The notes under the pieces were generated by a model. It was not told where the DNA came from. It saw only the letters and a list, made by a program, of their open reading frames with translations, and searched no databases. From Paenibacillus sp. FSL H8-0537 (GTDB lineage Bacteria; Bacillota; Bacilli; Paenibacillales; Paenibacillaceae), in NCBI RefSeq assembly GCF_038051995.1, contig NZ_CP150290.1:3958001-4022000 (forward strand): DNA of 64,000 bases, in the 5' to 3' direction. Position numbers and translations under genes: made by a program. The stretch's first letter is position 1. Each line of letters begins with the position of its first letter. Positions 51,308 through 61,648 of this stretch are shown here, in pieces.

Positions 51308-51712
51308 CTATCGATTCGCTACCTTGCCTAATAAGTAAACAAGCAGCTGCTGATTATGGGAGGAAATCCGATCCAGCGCTTCGGAAATGAGCTTTGTTCG
51401 TACTTCCTTGCCACGCTGTGCCTCTGATTTCCCTTTGCCGGAAACGGATATCCATACAATTCGTCTATCGGCTGTATCTCTTGTACGTACAATTAGTTCA
51501 TTGCGCTCCATACGATCGAGCAAAGTTGTAATCGCTGCCGGTGTCGTGGCCAAATGCTGCAATAGATCAGATGGCTTCATCGGTTGGTTCTGCAGCAATA
51601 AATCCAGCACATTCAGCTGACCTTCAGTGAGCGGCGCCAGCCCCTCTTCCAGACCTGTCCTCCATTCTCTGCTTAGCTTCGTCCACAATCGAGTAAATTC
51701 ATCAGAAACCAT
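51308..51712 (-). CDS. MarR-family transcriptional regulator
   Basis: 134 residues. Winged helix with LQHLATTPAAITTLLDRMERNELIVRTRDTADRRIVWISV (about 46-85; D-x-R wing motif DRR). Flanking helices give a dimer interface. No ligand-binding cysteine is obvious. Single gene. No palindrome was identified in its short upstream region. Confidence 0.9.
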   Translation of the reverse strand: MVSDEFTRLWTKLSREWRTGLEEGLAPLTEGQLNVLDLLLQNQPMKPSDLLQHLATTPAAITTLLDRMERNELIVRTRDTADRRIVWISVSGKGKSEAQRGKEVRTKLISEALDRISSHNQQLLVYLLGKVANR

Positions 51713-51908
51713 TCATGCACCCGCTTCCTGTCCAATTTCTCTTTAATTCCAATTATACCATCCGAGATTGTCGAATAAAAGGTTAACCCAATTAATAATT
51801 TCCCTCACAAACTGCGATATACCCGAACGTTTTGACAAGAGTAGACATACAATGAATCTGGGCGCTTTCCCTATTTCGCCATCCTCACCTCATAAGGAGT
51901 GAACCTCT

Positions 51909-52076
51909 ATGGACAACGAGAAAGCCGAAATTATTCGCAAAATCAAAGCTTACGGCATTATAAAAAACCCACAATGGCTCGATCGCCCGGATGAGCTCGT
52001 ACCATTGTGGGTTATGTTGGATGCGATGATCCAGTTAATTGAACGCTTTGATCCGCCTAATCGCCCTTATGATTGA
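51909..52076 (+). CDS. Small hypothetical protein, 55 aa
   Basis: Short gene starting MDNEKAEII at ATG 51909, with AAGGAGTG about 9 nt upstream, and ending NRPYD. Composition is that of a real soluble protein with an amphipathic helix ([16 protein letters not shown]). Its stop overlaps the parC stop region by 10 nt. Not recognised. Too short for most gene finders. Confidence 0.7.
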   Translation: MDNEKAEIIRKIKAYGIIKNPQWLDRPDELVPLWVMLDAMIQLIERFDPPNRPYD

Positions 52077-54520
52077 ATGACATCAGACGGGCGGACAATG
52101 ACCGCTGTTATGGCATCATTTTTTTCGATCGGAACGATAGCCCGCCCTATCGATCTGCGATCATCAATTGACGATTTCTCCGTCGTAATCGGCAGCTTAG
52201 CCCCGGATGAGGTTAGCGCGATCAGATCAATCGCTTCCTTGCAATAAACAGCATAAACGAGTGCTGAGCCATTCGGCTTCACGCGCTTGCCTTCTTTAAA
52301 TTCAAACGTCTGAACGCCTTTGCCGCCTCTGCCCTGAACAGGGTAATCCAGCAGCAGCGAGCGCTTGGCATATCCAAGGTCAGAGATGACGAATAATTCT
52401 CCCTCATCCTCGGAGACCCAATCTGCCGCAATCAGTTCGTCGTCTTCCTTCAGCTGCATGCCGCGCACGCCTCCAGCGACACGCCCCATAGGGTTTACTT
52501 CGCTTTCGGAGAACCGGATGCTCCAGCCTTGCTTGCTGACTAGCATCAGCTGCTTCGTACCGTCGCTCGGCATAATTTTAATGACCTCATCGCCTTCGGA
52601 TACTTTGCAGGCTGCAATCGCGGTCGAGCGCGTTGACATGTAATCCTTCAGCTCGGTCCGCTTCACCTGTCCACGTTTGGTAACAAAGACAAGCGAAGCG
52701 CCTGGAACATTAAAATCCTTCACGGGGATGACGCTGATAATCGCATCATCCTTCGGAATCGGTACGATATTGACGACTGCGGTCCCTGTATCCTTCCACT
52801 TGAACTCAGGAATTTGATGGACGGGCAGCGTATAATATTGTCCCTTTTTCGTGAAGAGCAGCAAATTATCAATGGTGTTGACAGCGTACAAGCCGCGGAC
52901 GATATCGCCTTCCTTCACGCCCGCGTTGCCAACCTCACCGCCGGAGCGTGTAAACGACAGCATGCTTGTCCGCTTCATGTAGCCTTCATTGCTAAGTGTA
53001 ACGAGCACTTCCTCAGGTGTAACCATCACCTCAAGGTTTACCTTAAGCTCTTCTACTTCTCCCTGAATATCTGAACGGCGGTTAATGCCGAATTTCGCAT
53101 GAATTTCCATCATTTCATCACGAATGACACCAATCAGTTTCTTATCGCTGTTCAGGATACTGCGCAAATAAGCGATGCGCTTCATTACTTCCTTATGCTC
53201 TTTCTCCAGCGACGTAATTTCCAAATTCGTCAGACGATAGAGCTGCAACGTTAAAATCGCATCCGCTTGGCGCTCGCTGAACGCAAACTTCTGCACGAGA
53301 TTTTGCTGTGCGTCGGCACGGTTTTTGGAGGCTTTAATCGCTGCGATCACTTCGTCAAGCAAATTCAGTGCCTTCACTAGCCCTTCCAGCACATGGGCAC
53401 GATCCTCAGCCTTTTCCAGATCATATTGCGTACGGAATGTAACAACTTCCTTTTGATGCGCAATATAAGCGTCCAGCATTTGGCGTATGCCGAGCTGCTG
53501 TGGCGTTTTATTAACAATGGCTACCATATTAAAGCTGTAGGCAACCTGCAAATCCGTCTTTTTAAGCAAATAAGCCAAAATGCCGTTTGCATCCGTATCT
53601 TTCTTCAGCTCGATAACGATCCGCAGGCCATTGCGTCCGCTCTCATCGCGAACCTCAGCGATACCTTCGACCTTTTTCTCCAGACGAATGTTTTCCATGG
53701 CCGTCACGAGGCGTGATTTGACAACCTGATAAGGAATTTCGGTGATTACAATTTGCTGGCGTCCGCCACGCATGTCCTCAATCGCCGTCTTGGCGCGCAA
53801 ATAAATGCGGCCTTTGCCGGTCGCATAAGCATCGCGTATGCCTTCCTCACCCATTATCAGTCCGCCCGTTGGAAAATCAGGCCCTTTAATAATTTGCATC
53901 AGCTCTTCGAGCGTCGTCTCTGGGCGGTTCATAACCGCGATACAGCCATCAATGACCTCACGCAAGTTATGGGGTGGTATTTCAGTCGCAAAGCCGGCAG
54001 AGATGCCGCTGGTCCCATTTACGAGCAAATTGGGATAGCGAGACGGCAGCACAACCGGCTCTTTCGTCGTATTATCAAAGTTATCCTTGAACATGACCGT
54101 ACGCTTATCAATATCTCTCAGCAGTTCAATTGCCAGCGGAGATAAACGAGCTTCCGTATAACGCATGGCCGCAGCGGGATCATCATCCATCGAGCCCCAG
54201 TTGCCGTGACCGTCAACGAGTATATGTCCCATTTTCCAAGGCTGTGCCATCCGCACCATGCCTTCATAAATAGACGAGTCTCCGTGAGGATGATAGTTGC
54301 CCATTACATCGCCGACCGTTTTCGCAGACTTGCGATATGGCTTGTCCGGCGTATTGCCGGAATCGTACATTGCGTACAAAATACGCCGCTGTACCGGCTT
54401 CAAGCCATCGCGCACATCGGGAATAGCGCGGTCCTGAATAATATATTTAGAGTAGCGGCCGAAACGATCGCCCACGATTTCTTCAAGAAAAGCTGGAAGA
54501 AACTGTTCCAAATTGCTCAT
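52067..54520 (-). CDS. parC: DNA topoisomerase IV subunit A
   Basis: 817 residues. Catalytic Tyr121 in [10 protein letters not shown]. The quinolone region [13 protein letters not shown] has S82, S83 and E86, so no known resistance substitution at the positions matching S80 and E84 of Staphylococcus ParC. The C-terminal beta-pinwheel carries repeated GxxxR...-type blades ([30 protein letters not shown], the latter the GyrA-box-like QGRGGKG). It follows parE by 12 nt, so decatenation enzyme genes are one operon. Confidence 0.95.
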   Translation of the reverse strand: MSNLEQFLPAFLEEIVGDRFGRYSKYIIQDRAIPDVRDGLKPVQRRILYAMYDSGNTPDKPYRKSAKTVGDVMGNYHPHGDSSIYEGMVRMAQPWKMGHILVDGHGNWGSMDDDPAAAMRYTEARLSPLAIELLRDIDKRTVMFKDNFDNTTKEPVVLPSRYPNLLVNGTSGISAGFATEIPPHNLREVIDGCIAVMNRPETTLEELMQIIKGPDFPTGGLIMGEEGIRDAYATGKGRIYLRAKTAIEDMRGGRQQIVITEIPYQVVKSRLVTAMENIRLEKKVEGIAEVRDESGRNGLRIVIELKKDTDANGILAYLLKKTDLQVAYSFNMVAIVNKTPQQLGIRQMLDAYIAHQKEVVTFRTQYDLEKAEDRAHVLEGLVKALNLLDEVIAAIKASKNRADAQQNLVQKFAFSERQADAILTLQLYRLTNLEITSLEKEHKEVMKRIAYLRSILNSDKKLIGVIRDEMMEIHAKFGINRRSDIQGEVEELKVNLEVMVTPEEVLVTLSNEGYMKRTSMLSFTRSGGEVGNAGVKEGDIVRGLYAVNTIDNLLLFTKKGQYYTLPVHQIPEFKWKDTGTAVVNIVPIPKDDAIISVIPVKDFNVPGASLVFVTKRGQVKRTELKDYMSTRSTAIAACKVSEGDEVIKIMPSDGTKQLMLVSKQGWSIRFSESEVNPMGRVAGGVRGMQLKEDDELIAADWVSEDEGELFVISDLGYAKRSLLLDYPVQGRGGKGVQTFEFKEGKRVKPNGSALVYAVYCKEAIDLIALTSSGAKLPITTEKSSIDDRRSIGRAIVPIEKNDAITAVIVRPSDVIQS

Positions 54521-54532
54521 GCTGCTTGCCTC

Positions 54533-56503
54533 CTATTCCTGATATTCCGCAAAATCAACATTTTCCAAAATCCAGCGCTTGCGTGGATCAACCTTGTCGC
54601 CCATCAGCGCAGACACACGGCGCTCCGCCTTCGCAGCATCCTCGATCTGCACCTGCAGCATCGTCCGCGTTTCCGGATTCATCGTCGTTTCCCACAGCTG
54701 GTCCGGATTCATCTCGCCAAGTCCTTTATAGCGCTGAAGCTCAAAGTTTTTGCCGAATTCCTTTAAATAATTTTGCAGCTGCTCATCCGTCCATGCATAA
54801 CGCACCGTTTCCAGCTTGCCGGATTTCCGCGTCAGCTTGTAAAGCGGCGGCTGAGCAATATATACGCGTCCGCTGTCAATGAGCGGCTTCATATAACGAT
54901 AGAAGAACGTCAGAAGCAGCACCTGGATATGGGCACCGTCCGTATCGGCATCCGTCATAATAATAATTTTGTGATAGTTGCATTCCTCGGAATCAAATTC
55001 CGGGCCTACGCCTGCGCCAATCGCGGCGATAATCATTTTATACTCGTCGTTTTTTAAAATATCATGCAGCTTAGCTTTCTCCGGATTCATCGGCTTGCCC
55101 TTGAGCGGCAAAATCGCCTGATGCTTCGAATCACGGCCTTGCTTGGCCGAGCCGCCCGCCGAATCGCCTTCGACGATAAACAGCTCATTGCGCGTAACAT
55201 CCTTCGATTGCGCCGGCGTCAGCTTGCCGCCAAGATTGGAGCTTTCGCTCTTCTTCTTGCCGCTGCGCATATCTTCCCGCGCCTTGCGCGCCGCTTCCCG
55301 CGCTCTGGAAGCCTGAACGGCCTTCTTGAGCAGCAGCTGCGCAACCTGCGGATTTTCTTCGAGAAACACTTGCATTTTCTCCGTCACAATCGCATCGACG
55401 ACGCCGCGTGCAGATGCGCTGCCGAGCTGGTCCTTCGTCTGGCCGACGAACTCTACCTCAGACATCTTAATGTTGATGACCGCCATCATGCCTTCGCGCA
55501 GATCATTGCCTTCCAGATTTTTGTCCTTCTCCTTCAGCATCGCGGTTTTGCGGGCATAATCGTTCATGACGCGCGTATACGCGGTTTTGAAGCCCGTTTC
55601 ATGCGTACCGCCGCCGCGTGTAGGAATGGCATTAACGAAGGACGCCAGTGTTTCCGTATAGCCATCATTGTACTGAAGCGCCACTTCAACCTCGATATCC
55701 TCACGTTCGCCAGTAAAATGAACGACGTCATGCAGCACCGACTTGTCCTCATTGAGAAACTCGACGAACTGGCGCGCTCCGCCTTCATAGTGGAATATAT
55801 CGAGCTTGCCGCTGCGATCATCTTTGATCGTCACTTTCAGCCCCGAATTGAGAAAAGCGATTTCCTGAAGCCGTTCCGCCAAAGTATCGTAATTCAGCGT
55901 AGTTCCCGTCTGAAACACGCGTCCATCCGGCTTAAACGTAACCTTCGTTCCCGTACGCGACGTCGTTCCCGTCACTTCGAGTCCCGTTGTCGGCTCGCCG
56001 ACATGCTCCTTGCCATCCGCATCTACCCAATATTCGAACCGAAGCTTATGTATTTTTCCATCACGGAAAATTTCCACTTCCAGCCATTCGGATAGCGCAT
56101 TTGTTACCGAAGCGCCGACGCCGTGCAGGCCGCCTGATTTTTTATATCCCCCACCGCCGAACTTCCCGCCAGCGTGAAGGATCGTAAATACAACTTGCGG
56201 CGTTGGAATGCCGCTTTTATGCATCCCTGTCGGAATGCCTCGTCCATTGTCATAGACCGTAATGGAGCCGTTTTTGTGCAAAGTTACCTCAATGGCGGAA
56301 CAAAACTTTGCCAAATGCTCGTCGACAGCATTGTCGACGATTTCCCAAACGAGATGATGCAGCCCTGAGCTGCTCGTAGAGCCTATATACATTCCCGGAC
56401 GTTTCCGTACGGCTGTCAAGCCTTCAAGAATCTGTATATCATCGGCCTCATAATTCCGATCTGCGGCCGGTGCTTGTGTAAAAACATCTGTATGCTCTGC
56501 CAT
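54533..56503 (-). CDS. parE: DNA topoisomerase IV subunit B
   Basis: 656 residues. GHKL ATPase (EIVDNAVDEH, YDNGRGIPTG, GGLHGVGASVTNALS), transducer domain, and TOPRIM (ELFIVEGDSAGGSAKQGRD, IMTDADTDGAHI) are all intact. Start ATG 56503 with AAGGGGG 7 nt before it; a frame open to 56527 has no site. Divergent promoter not seen; the ABC-2 permease gene upstream on the same strand ends 57 nt before it. Confidence 0.95.
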   Translation of the reverse strand: MAEHTDVFTQAPAADRNYEADDIQILEGLTAVRKRPGMYIGSTSSSGLHHLVWEIVDNAVDEHLAKFCSAIEVTLHKNGSITVYDNGRGIPTGMHKSGIPTPQVVFTILHAGGKFGGGGYKKSGGLHGVGASVTNALSEWLEVEIFRDGKIHKLRFEYWVDADGKEHVGEPTTGLEVTGTTSRTGTKVTFKPDGRVFQTGTTLNYDTLAERLQEIAFLNSGLKVTIKDDRSGKLDIFHYEGGARQFVEFLNEDKSVLHDVVHFTGEREDIEVEVALQYNDGYTETLASFVNAIPTRGGGTHETGFKTAYTRVMNDYARKTAMLKEKDKNLEGNDLREGMMAVINIKMSEVEFVGQTKDQLGSASARGVVDAIVTEKMQVFLEENPQVAQLLLKKAVQASRAREAARKAREDMRSGKKKSESSNLGGKLTPAQSKDVTRNELFIVEGDSAGGSAKQGRDSKHQAILPLKGKPMNPEKAKLHDILKNDEYKMIIAAIGAGVGPEFDSEECNYHKIIIMTDADTDGAHIQVLLLTFFYRYMKPLIDSGRVYIAQPPLYKLTRKSGKLETVRYAWTDEQLQNYLKEFGKNFELQRYKGLGEMNPDQLWETTMNPETRTMLQVQIEDAAKAERRVSALMGDKVDPRKRWILENVDFAEYQE

Positions 56504-56560
56504 ATGCGCCCCCCTTATCTGCAGCACTTGTTACATTCGTTACCGTATCTTCAAGCTATT

Positions 56561-57547
56561 TTAATTCAAGATGTCCTGTTTAGTAAAGACGCTGAACGAG
56601 ACAATAAGCCCCGCAATCGCCCAAATCGCAAGCACGATAAGGGAAAAAGAAAATGACATGCCCTCAATCGGCGGTGGTGATCCTTCCAAATATGTCGGTA
56701 AATTGAGGTTCACGGCGAATAAATATTTGGCATTCTCCCATGAGGAGGACATGCTAGAAAGGATCGTTCCTGCAATAACGGAAGCCATCATAATGACCAT
56801 GCTTGCCGCCGTGCTTCTGACAAGAACCGATACCATCAAGGCGAGAATCGCTACGGTCATGGCGGACAGCCATACGAGTCCCGTCTGCATGAGCATATAC
56901 AGCCACTGGGGAACAACGTGCACAAAGCTTGTGTCGACCTCGCTGCCATTGATTGTAAAACCGGTAAATATCGGCAAGCCCCAGCCTCCATAGCCGAAAA
57001 ACATGCCCGATATCAAATAACAAAGCAGCACCATCACCCCGACAAGCAGCGATACATAAAGCGTAAGCGCCGCAAACTTGCTAAGCAGCACCTTCCATCT
57101 GCGAACCGGCTTGGTGAGCAGCATTTTGATCGTTCCGGTGCCGCGTTCTCCGGATACGAGATCAGAGGCAATGGTCAAGACAAGCAGCGGAATAAACAGC
57201 CCTACCGCATTATTCATGAATTCCCGCGTGAACGTCACGCCGTTTGGGCTGCTCGGATTGACATCATGGTCCAAATAATATTGGAGCTGCTGCACGGCTA
57301 TACGCTGCTGCTTTTTCCACTCCTCAGGAATCCGATTGCTCGACAGCCTGTTTTGCATATCCGTAATTTGCTGCAGCACCTCATTGCGCCAGTCGGCAAA
57401 TTTGTCTTTATTGTTCTGGGCTACGGTTAACTGAGCATACGTGAACATTGGAATAATAACAAGAAGTACGAGGATAATGACGAGAAACCTTCTTTTTTTC
57501 CACATCTTCAAGGTTTCATTCTCGGTAAGAAGCAGTAGTTTATGCAA
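56561..57547 (-). CDS. ABC-2 type permease
   Basis: 328 residues, six hydrophobic helices, with a large extracytoplasmic loop (about 35-110, DWRNEVLQQITDMQN...) after the first helix. SDLVSGERGTGTIKMLLTKPVRR is the ABC-2 EXE-like coupling segment. Partner of the ATPase encoded just upstream, whose gene it overlaps by 8 nt. Substrate unknown. Confidence 0.9.
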   Translation of the reverse strand: MHKLLLLTENETLKMWKKRRFLVIILVLLVIIPMFTYAQLTVAQNNKDKFADWRNEVLQQITDMQNRLSSNRIPEEWKKQQRIAVQQLQYYLDHDVNPSSPNGVTFTREFMNNAVGLFIPLLVLTIASDLVSGERGTGTIKMLLTKPVRRWKVLLSKFAALTLYVSLLVGVMVLLCYLISGMFFGYGGWGLPIFTGFTINGSEVDTSFVHVVPQWLYMLMQTGLVWLSAMTVAILALMVSVLVRSTAASMVIMMASVIAGTILSSMSSSWENAKYLFAVNLNLPTYLEGSPPPIEGMSFSFSLIVLAIWAIAGLIVSFSVFTKQDILN

Positions 57548-58499
57548 GGCTTTTCCCCTCCGTCATGTTCAAAAACAATTCTTCCAGTGTAGGAGCGGCT
57601 TTGTGCACCCCTTCTACGCTAATGCCTGCTGCCACCAGCCGGCTCACGGTACCTGCAATATCCTCCAGCGGCATCGTTGTGACCACTGCCCCCGGCATGC
57701 TGGCAAGCACGCTTTCATCAATACGGTGCTCCTCTTCCGAGACGATTGCCGCCTTGCCGCCTTGCAGCAGCAAAGCAATACCCTGCTCCCGAGGCTCCAG
57801 CTGCCATAATACATACGTTCCAGCCTGCTGCACCAGCTCATCCACCGAGCCTACGGCAAGCACTCTGCCTTTGTCAATAATGGCCACTCTATCGCACATC
57901 AGTTGAATTTCACTGAGCAAATGGCTTGAAATGAACAGGCTGATGCCTTCTCCAGCAAGCATTCGTACAAAAGCCCTCAGCTCCTTGATGCCCAGAGGAT
58001 CAAGCCCATTCGTCGGTTCATCAAGTATAAGCAGCTTCGGACGTCCGAGCAACGCTTGGGCAATGCCTAAACGCTGCTTCATGCCGAGCGAATACGTTTT
58101 GACTTTTTCATGAATACGCTCTGTCAGACTGACGATTTCGACAACCTCGCTAATTCTCGCCTCATCCACATCATCAAGCATATTGGCAAAATACTGCAAA
58201 TTGTCCCAGCCCGTCATAAATCCATACATTTCAGGGTTTTCCACAATGCTCCCGATATGGCGAAGCGCCTGCTCCGGCTGTTTTTGCACATCATGCCCGC
58301 AAATCCGTATTTGCCCAGAGGTCGGCTTAATCAGATCGACCAGCATGCGGATCGTCGTCGTTTTGCCAGAGCCATTGGGTCCAAGGAACCCAAAAATTTC
58401 ACCCGCCCGCACCTCAAAGCTGACATCGTGAATAATTTGCTTGCCGCGAATTTTTTTGCTTAGATTTGTCACTTGCAGCACTAAATTTGACTGTTCCAT
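57540..58499 (-). CDS. ABC transporter ATP-binding protein
   Basis: 319 residues. GPNGSGKTTTIRM (Walker A), YSLGMKQRLGIAQALLG (signature with LGMKQ), LLILDEPTNGLDP (Walker B) and a C-terminal extension of about 90 residues, the usual layout of CcmA/NatA/DrrA-type exporter ATPases. Overlaps the permease by 8 nt and follows the SGNH gene by 14 nt. Confidence 0.93.
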   Translation of the reverse strand: MEQSNLVLQVTNLSKKIRGKQIIHDVSFEVRAGEIFGFLGPNGSGKTTTIRMLVDLIKPTSGQIRICGHDVQKQPEQALRHIGSIVENPEMYGFMTGWDNLQYFANMLDDVDEARISEVVEIVSLTERIHEKVKTYSLGMKQRLGIAQALLGRPKLLILDEPTNGLDPLGIKELRAFVRMLAGEGISLFISSHLLSEIQLMCDRVAIIDKGRVLAVGSVDELVQQAGTYVLWQLEPREQGIALLLQGGKAAIVSEEEHRIDESVLASMPGAVVTTMPLEDIAGTVSRLVAAGISVEGVHKAAPTLEELFLNMTEGKSLA

Positions 58500-58513
58500 A
58501 GCGACTCCTTCTG

Positions 58514-59326
58514 CTACAACGCCTGCACGAACCGCTGCGCAATTTGTTTGTAACCTTCATGATTCGGGTGAAAATGGTCTGAGGACAAGTAGCTGCCAAT
58601 CCGTTCCTCAAATAAATCGAATGTCGGTACCATCGTCATATTCGAATATCCATGCAGCATTTCATAAGCTCTTTCATTCCACTTCTGTACCTGCAAGCTG
58701 CCATCCCGCAGCTCTTCTACATCAAAAAACGGATTATAGAGGCCCATATAAATGACGCGGGCGTCCGGATTAATCCGGTGCAGCTCCGACAGAACATCAT
58801 CCAGCCGCTTCAAGCCCTCCTCAAGCCCTTTCTCTACCAGCTCGAGCGACATGCTTTGTTCAGCTCCAGCAGAAGTATTGGAATCCCCAGCACCCTGCAG
58901 CGATTGAAACAGGTCATTCCCGCCAATCGTCAGCAAAATGACATTGGCCTGCTGAAGCGCATAAGCGATGCCCTTATCCGTCTTTAAATTTCCTGCAAGC
59001 TGGTCGGCTCTCAGGCCGCTAATGCCCAAATTGTTGACGAGCTCCGCCTGCTTGTCCGGATCAGCAGCCAAGCTGTCTACGACCTGCTTGACATAACCCT
59101 CGCCTGTAGAATCACCAACACCCTTGGTCAAAGAATCGCCAATCGCTACAATGCGAAGCTGATTTTTCTCAGGCGTCTGGCCTGGTAGCGCCGTACCCTG
59201 CGGCTGTGCCGAAACAGAGGGAAACAACTGATCCTTAATCGAATAACCAATGCCTACAAGCATTAATATCGTGATTAACAGGGAGCAGCTGCCAATTAAA
59301 ATGCCTAATCTTTTGGATGAACGCAT
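58514..59326 (-). CDS. SGNH/GDSL hydrolase, membrane-anchored
   Basis: 270 residues. N-terminal basic MRSSKRLG and one hydrophobic helix to about residue 30, then an extracytoplasmic hydrolase. Block I: IGDSLTKGVGDS with the nucleophile Ser. Block III: TIGGNDLF. Block V: DHFHPNHEGYKQI with Asp and His. Resembles YpmR-type lysophospholipase L1-like esterases. Start ATG 59326; a frame open to 59419 has no better site. AAGGAG is about 12 nt upstream. Confidence 0.85.
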   Translation of the reverse strand: MRSSKRLGILIGSCSLLITILMLVGIGYSIKDQLFPSVSAQPQGTALPGQTPEKNQLRIVAIGDSLTKGVGDSTGEGYVKQVVDSLAADPDKQAELVNNLGISGLRADQLAGNLKTDKGIAYALQQANVILLTIGGNDLFQSLQGAGDSNTSAGAEQSMSLELVEKGLEEGLKRLDDVLSELHRINPDARVIYMGLYNPFFDVEELRDGSLQVQKWNERAYEMLHGYSNMTMVPTFDLFEERIGSYLSSDHFHPNHEGYKQIAQRFVQAL

Positions 59327-59470
59327 CGCTTGTCTCTCTCCTTTTTCACAATCATTTACAAATGATGGGCGATGTATAAGTTTTTCGCGCCAGTGGTCGT
59401 ACACACAAGCCATTTTCAAACTTGATTCATATTCATACGTTAACCATAAAAAAAGAAAAGGACTGTGATT

Positions 59471-60199
59471 ATGAGCAATAATACACCAAAAGAGATGTAT
59501 TTGGAAATGTTGAAAAAAGCAATATTATTTGAAATTTGGCTGGAGCATGAGCCTGGCGCTACGAAGGAAAATCGCTTTCAAGGCCTCGATTGGCCACTCA
59601 TAGCACATAGTATGATCGGGCGTATCCGCATGAATCATCTGCATCAGCTTATGAATGCTGTCATTAGCAACAATATCGAGGGTGATTTCATTGAAACAGG
59701 CGTATGGCGCGGCGGAACATGTATTTTTATGCGCGGCTTTCTAAAAGTACATGGCATAACGAACCGGAAAGTCATCGTCGCCGATTCCTTTGAAGGACTG
59801 CCAAAGCCGGAGGCCCGCTGTCCGATCGACGAAACCTCGAAATTTCACGAACAGGACTTTTTGCGCGTTTCCCTGCCTGAGGTCGTCAGAAATTTTCAAA
59901 AATACGATTTGTATGACGATGGCATTATCTTTCTTAAAGGCTGGTTCAAGGATACGCTGCCAGCGGCGCCAACGAATAAAATAGCAATAGCGCGCCTCGA
60001 TGGCGACATGTATTCCTCGACGATGGATGCGCTGACCCATCTGTATCCCAAAGTAACCATCGGCGGCTTTATCGTTATTGACGATTATTCCATTGGCTAT
60101 TGCTCCGCAGCTGTAACCGATTTCCGCAACGCCTATCATATTACCGATCCGCTCATCACGATAGATTCAACAGGCGTGTATTGGAAAAAAACAAAATAG
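59471..60199 (+). CDS. TylF/MycF-family O-methyltransferase-like protein
   Basis: 242 residues. GDFIETGVWRGGTCIFMRGF (about residues 72-91) is the SAM loop of the TylF family, VADSFEGLP and RLDGDMYSSTMDAL carry the metal-binding Asp residues, and IDDYSIGYC is the second metal motif. Family members methylate sugars of macrolides, but homologues without antibiotic clusters are common and none is near here. Start ATG 59471. Its TAG is directly followed by repeat copy A. Confidence 0.85.
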   Translation: MSNNTPKEMYLEMLKKAILFEIWLEHEPGATKENRFQGLDWPLIAHSMIGRIRMNHLHQLMNAVISNNIEGDFIETGVWRGGTCIFMRGFLKVHGITNRKVIVADSFEGLPKPEARCPIDETSKFHEQDFLRVSLPEVVRNFQKYDLYDDGIIFLKGWFKDTLPAAPTNKIAIARLDGDMYSSTMDALTHLYPKVTIGGFIVIDDYSIGYCSAAVTDFRNAYHITDPLITIDSTGVYWKKTK

Positions 60200-60200
60200 G

Positions 60201-60402
60201 CAAGGTGAAACGGCTATCGCCGTCCTTTGGCGGCAAGGCGCGTTTCACTCCGAGAAATATAAGCCTAATGATAAGTGTGAAACTTATAAATTCTTATATT
60301 TCAAGCAAAAACGACTTCGTCGTCCTTTTAGGACGAGCGAAGAGCTTTGCCTTAGAATTCTAAGCGGATATAAGTGTGAAACTTATAAATTCTTATATTT
60401 CG
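60201..60402 (+). repeat. Compound palindromic repeat, copy A with a diverged tandem unit
   Basis: Unit 1 (60202-60260): AAGGTGAAACGGC, hairpin ACGGC/GCCGT, CCTTTGGCGGC, GCGCGTTTCAC, CCGAGAAATATAAG. Two direct repeats of 32 bp beginning ATAAGTGTGAAACTTATAA (60271-60302 and 60370-60401) flank a diverged unit. That unit holds ACGAC/GTCGT, CGTCC/GGACG (60321-60335) and the palindrome CTTAGAATTCTAAG (60351-60364). It starts right after the methyltransferase stop, in the same direction. Confidence 0.75.
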
Positions 60403-60458
60403 GGAAAGAAGGGCTGCTGCGCCCATACGATAACTGGACGCGGCAGCCCTTCTGCAGC

Positions 60459-61640
60459 TTATTCTCCGTATGTGATGTGCAGCAGCTCCGCCGCTTGCCG
60501 CGCCGTTTCCCGTGCTTGCTCCACATCTGCAGCCGTGCTGAGCGCAACAGCCATCCGGCGCCCAACCTTCGTCTCTGGCTTGCCAAATACACGCACCTGT
60601 GTATGCGGCAGCGCCAGCGCTTCCTTCACACCGCCAATACGGAACTCGCTGCTTTCGCGATCCGCTTTGAGCGTGTGTGAAGCACCTGGCGACAGCAATC
60701 TGATCGTTGGAATCGGAAAGCCCAATACAGCGCGAACATGCAGCGCAAACTCAGACAAATCCTGCGTCACCATCGTAACCATGCCCGTATCATGCGGACG
60801 TGGAGAAACCTCGCTAAACAGCACACCACCCTGCGTAAGGAACAATTCGACGCCATAGAGGCCGTAGCCGCCCAGCTCTTCGGTCACTTTGCGGGCAATT
60901 TCCTCCGCCTGCTCGATTTGCTCGGTGCTCATCGCATGCGGCTGCCATGATTCGATGTAATCGCCATCCTTCTGCACATGACCAATAGGCGCACAGAAGC
61001 TTGTGCCTGATACAGAGCGGATCGTAAGCAGCGTAATTTCCGATTCAAACGTAATAAAGCCTTCAACGATAATCCGCTGCTTCTTTGCGCGACCGCCTTC
61101 CATGGCGTAGCTCCAGCAGGCTTCAATTTCCGCCTCGCTGCGGCAGACGCTTTGCCCTTTGCCAGATGAGCTCATGATCGGCTTAATGACACATGGGAAA
61201 CCTAGCGCTGCTGCCGCTTCACGCAGCTCCTCCAGCGAATCGGCAAAACGGTAGGCGGCCGTCGGCAGGCCAAGCTGCTCGGCAGCGAGGCGGCGAATGC
61301 CTTCCCGGTCCATCGTCAGCCACGCAGCGCGGGCCGTTGGAATGACGCGGAAGCCCTCCTGTTCAAGCTCCAGCAGCGTTTCGGTTGCAATCGCTTCAAT
61401 TTCCGGCACGATATAGTCTGGGCGCTCCTCTTCAATGATACGTCTAAGTGCTGCACCATCCAGCATATCAGTCACATAAGAGCGATGAGCAACCTGCATC
61501 GCCGGCGCGTTCTCATAGCGATCCACCGCAATCGTCTCAACGCCGAGCCGCTGCGCTTCGAGCGCTACCTCCTTGCCAAGCTCTCCTGATCCCAGCAGCA
61601 TAAGCTTGCGCGAAGCTCCGGACAATGGTGATCCATACAT
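60459..61640 (-). CDS. purT: Formate-dependent phosphoribosylglycinamide formyltransferase
   Basis: ATP-grasp enzyme making formyl-GAR from GAR, formate and ATP in purine synthesis, without folate. 393 residues, the family's usual length. [21 protein letters not shown] (about 13-33), [32 protein letters not shown] (ATP-binding loop), [16 protein letters not shown] and [13 protein letters not shown] are standard. ATG 61640 with AGGAGG 11 nt upstream; a frame open to 61760 would run through the structured leader and is not used. Confidence 0.95.
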   Translation of the reverse strand: MYGSPLSGASRKLMLLGSGELGKEVALEAQRLGVETIAVDRYENAPAMQVAHRSYVTDMLDGAALRRIIEEERPDYIVPEIEAIATETLLELEQEGFRVIPTARAAWLTMDREGIRRLAAEQLGLPTAAYRFADSLEELREAAAALGFPCVIKPIMSSSGKGQSVCRSEAEIEACWSYAMEGGRAKKQRIIVEGFITFESEITLLTIRSVSGTSFCAPIGHVQKDGDYIESWQPHAMSTEQIEQAEEIARKVTEELGGYGLYGVELFLTQGGVLFSEVSPRPHDTGMVTMVTQDLSEFALHVRAVLGFPIPTIRLLSPGASHTLKADRESSEFRIGGVKEALALPHTQVRVFGKPETKVGRRMAVALSTAADVEQARETARQAAELLHITYGE

Positions 61641-61648
61641 AATAAAAA

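Noticed and set aside
55064..56095. Plus-strand open frame of 343 codons
   Set aside because: Antisense to parE; no ribosome site or domain.
59471..60199. Antibiotic biosynthesis cluster around the TylF-like gene
   Set aside because: Neighbours are housekeeping genes; no polyketide, peptide-synthetase or sugar genes are nearby.
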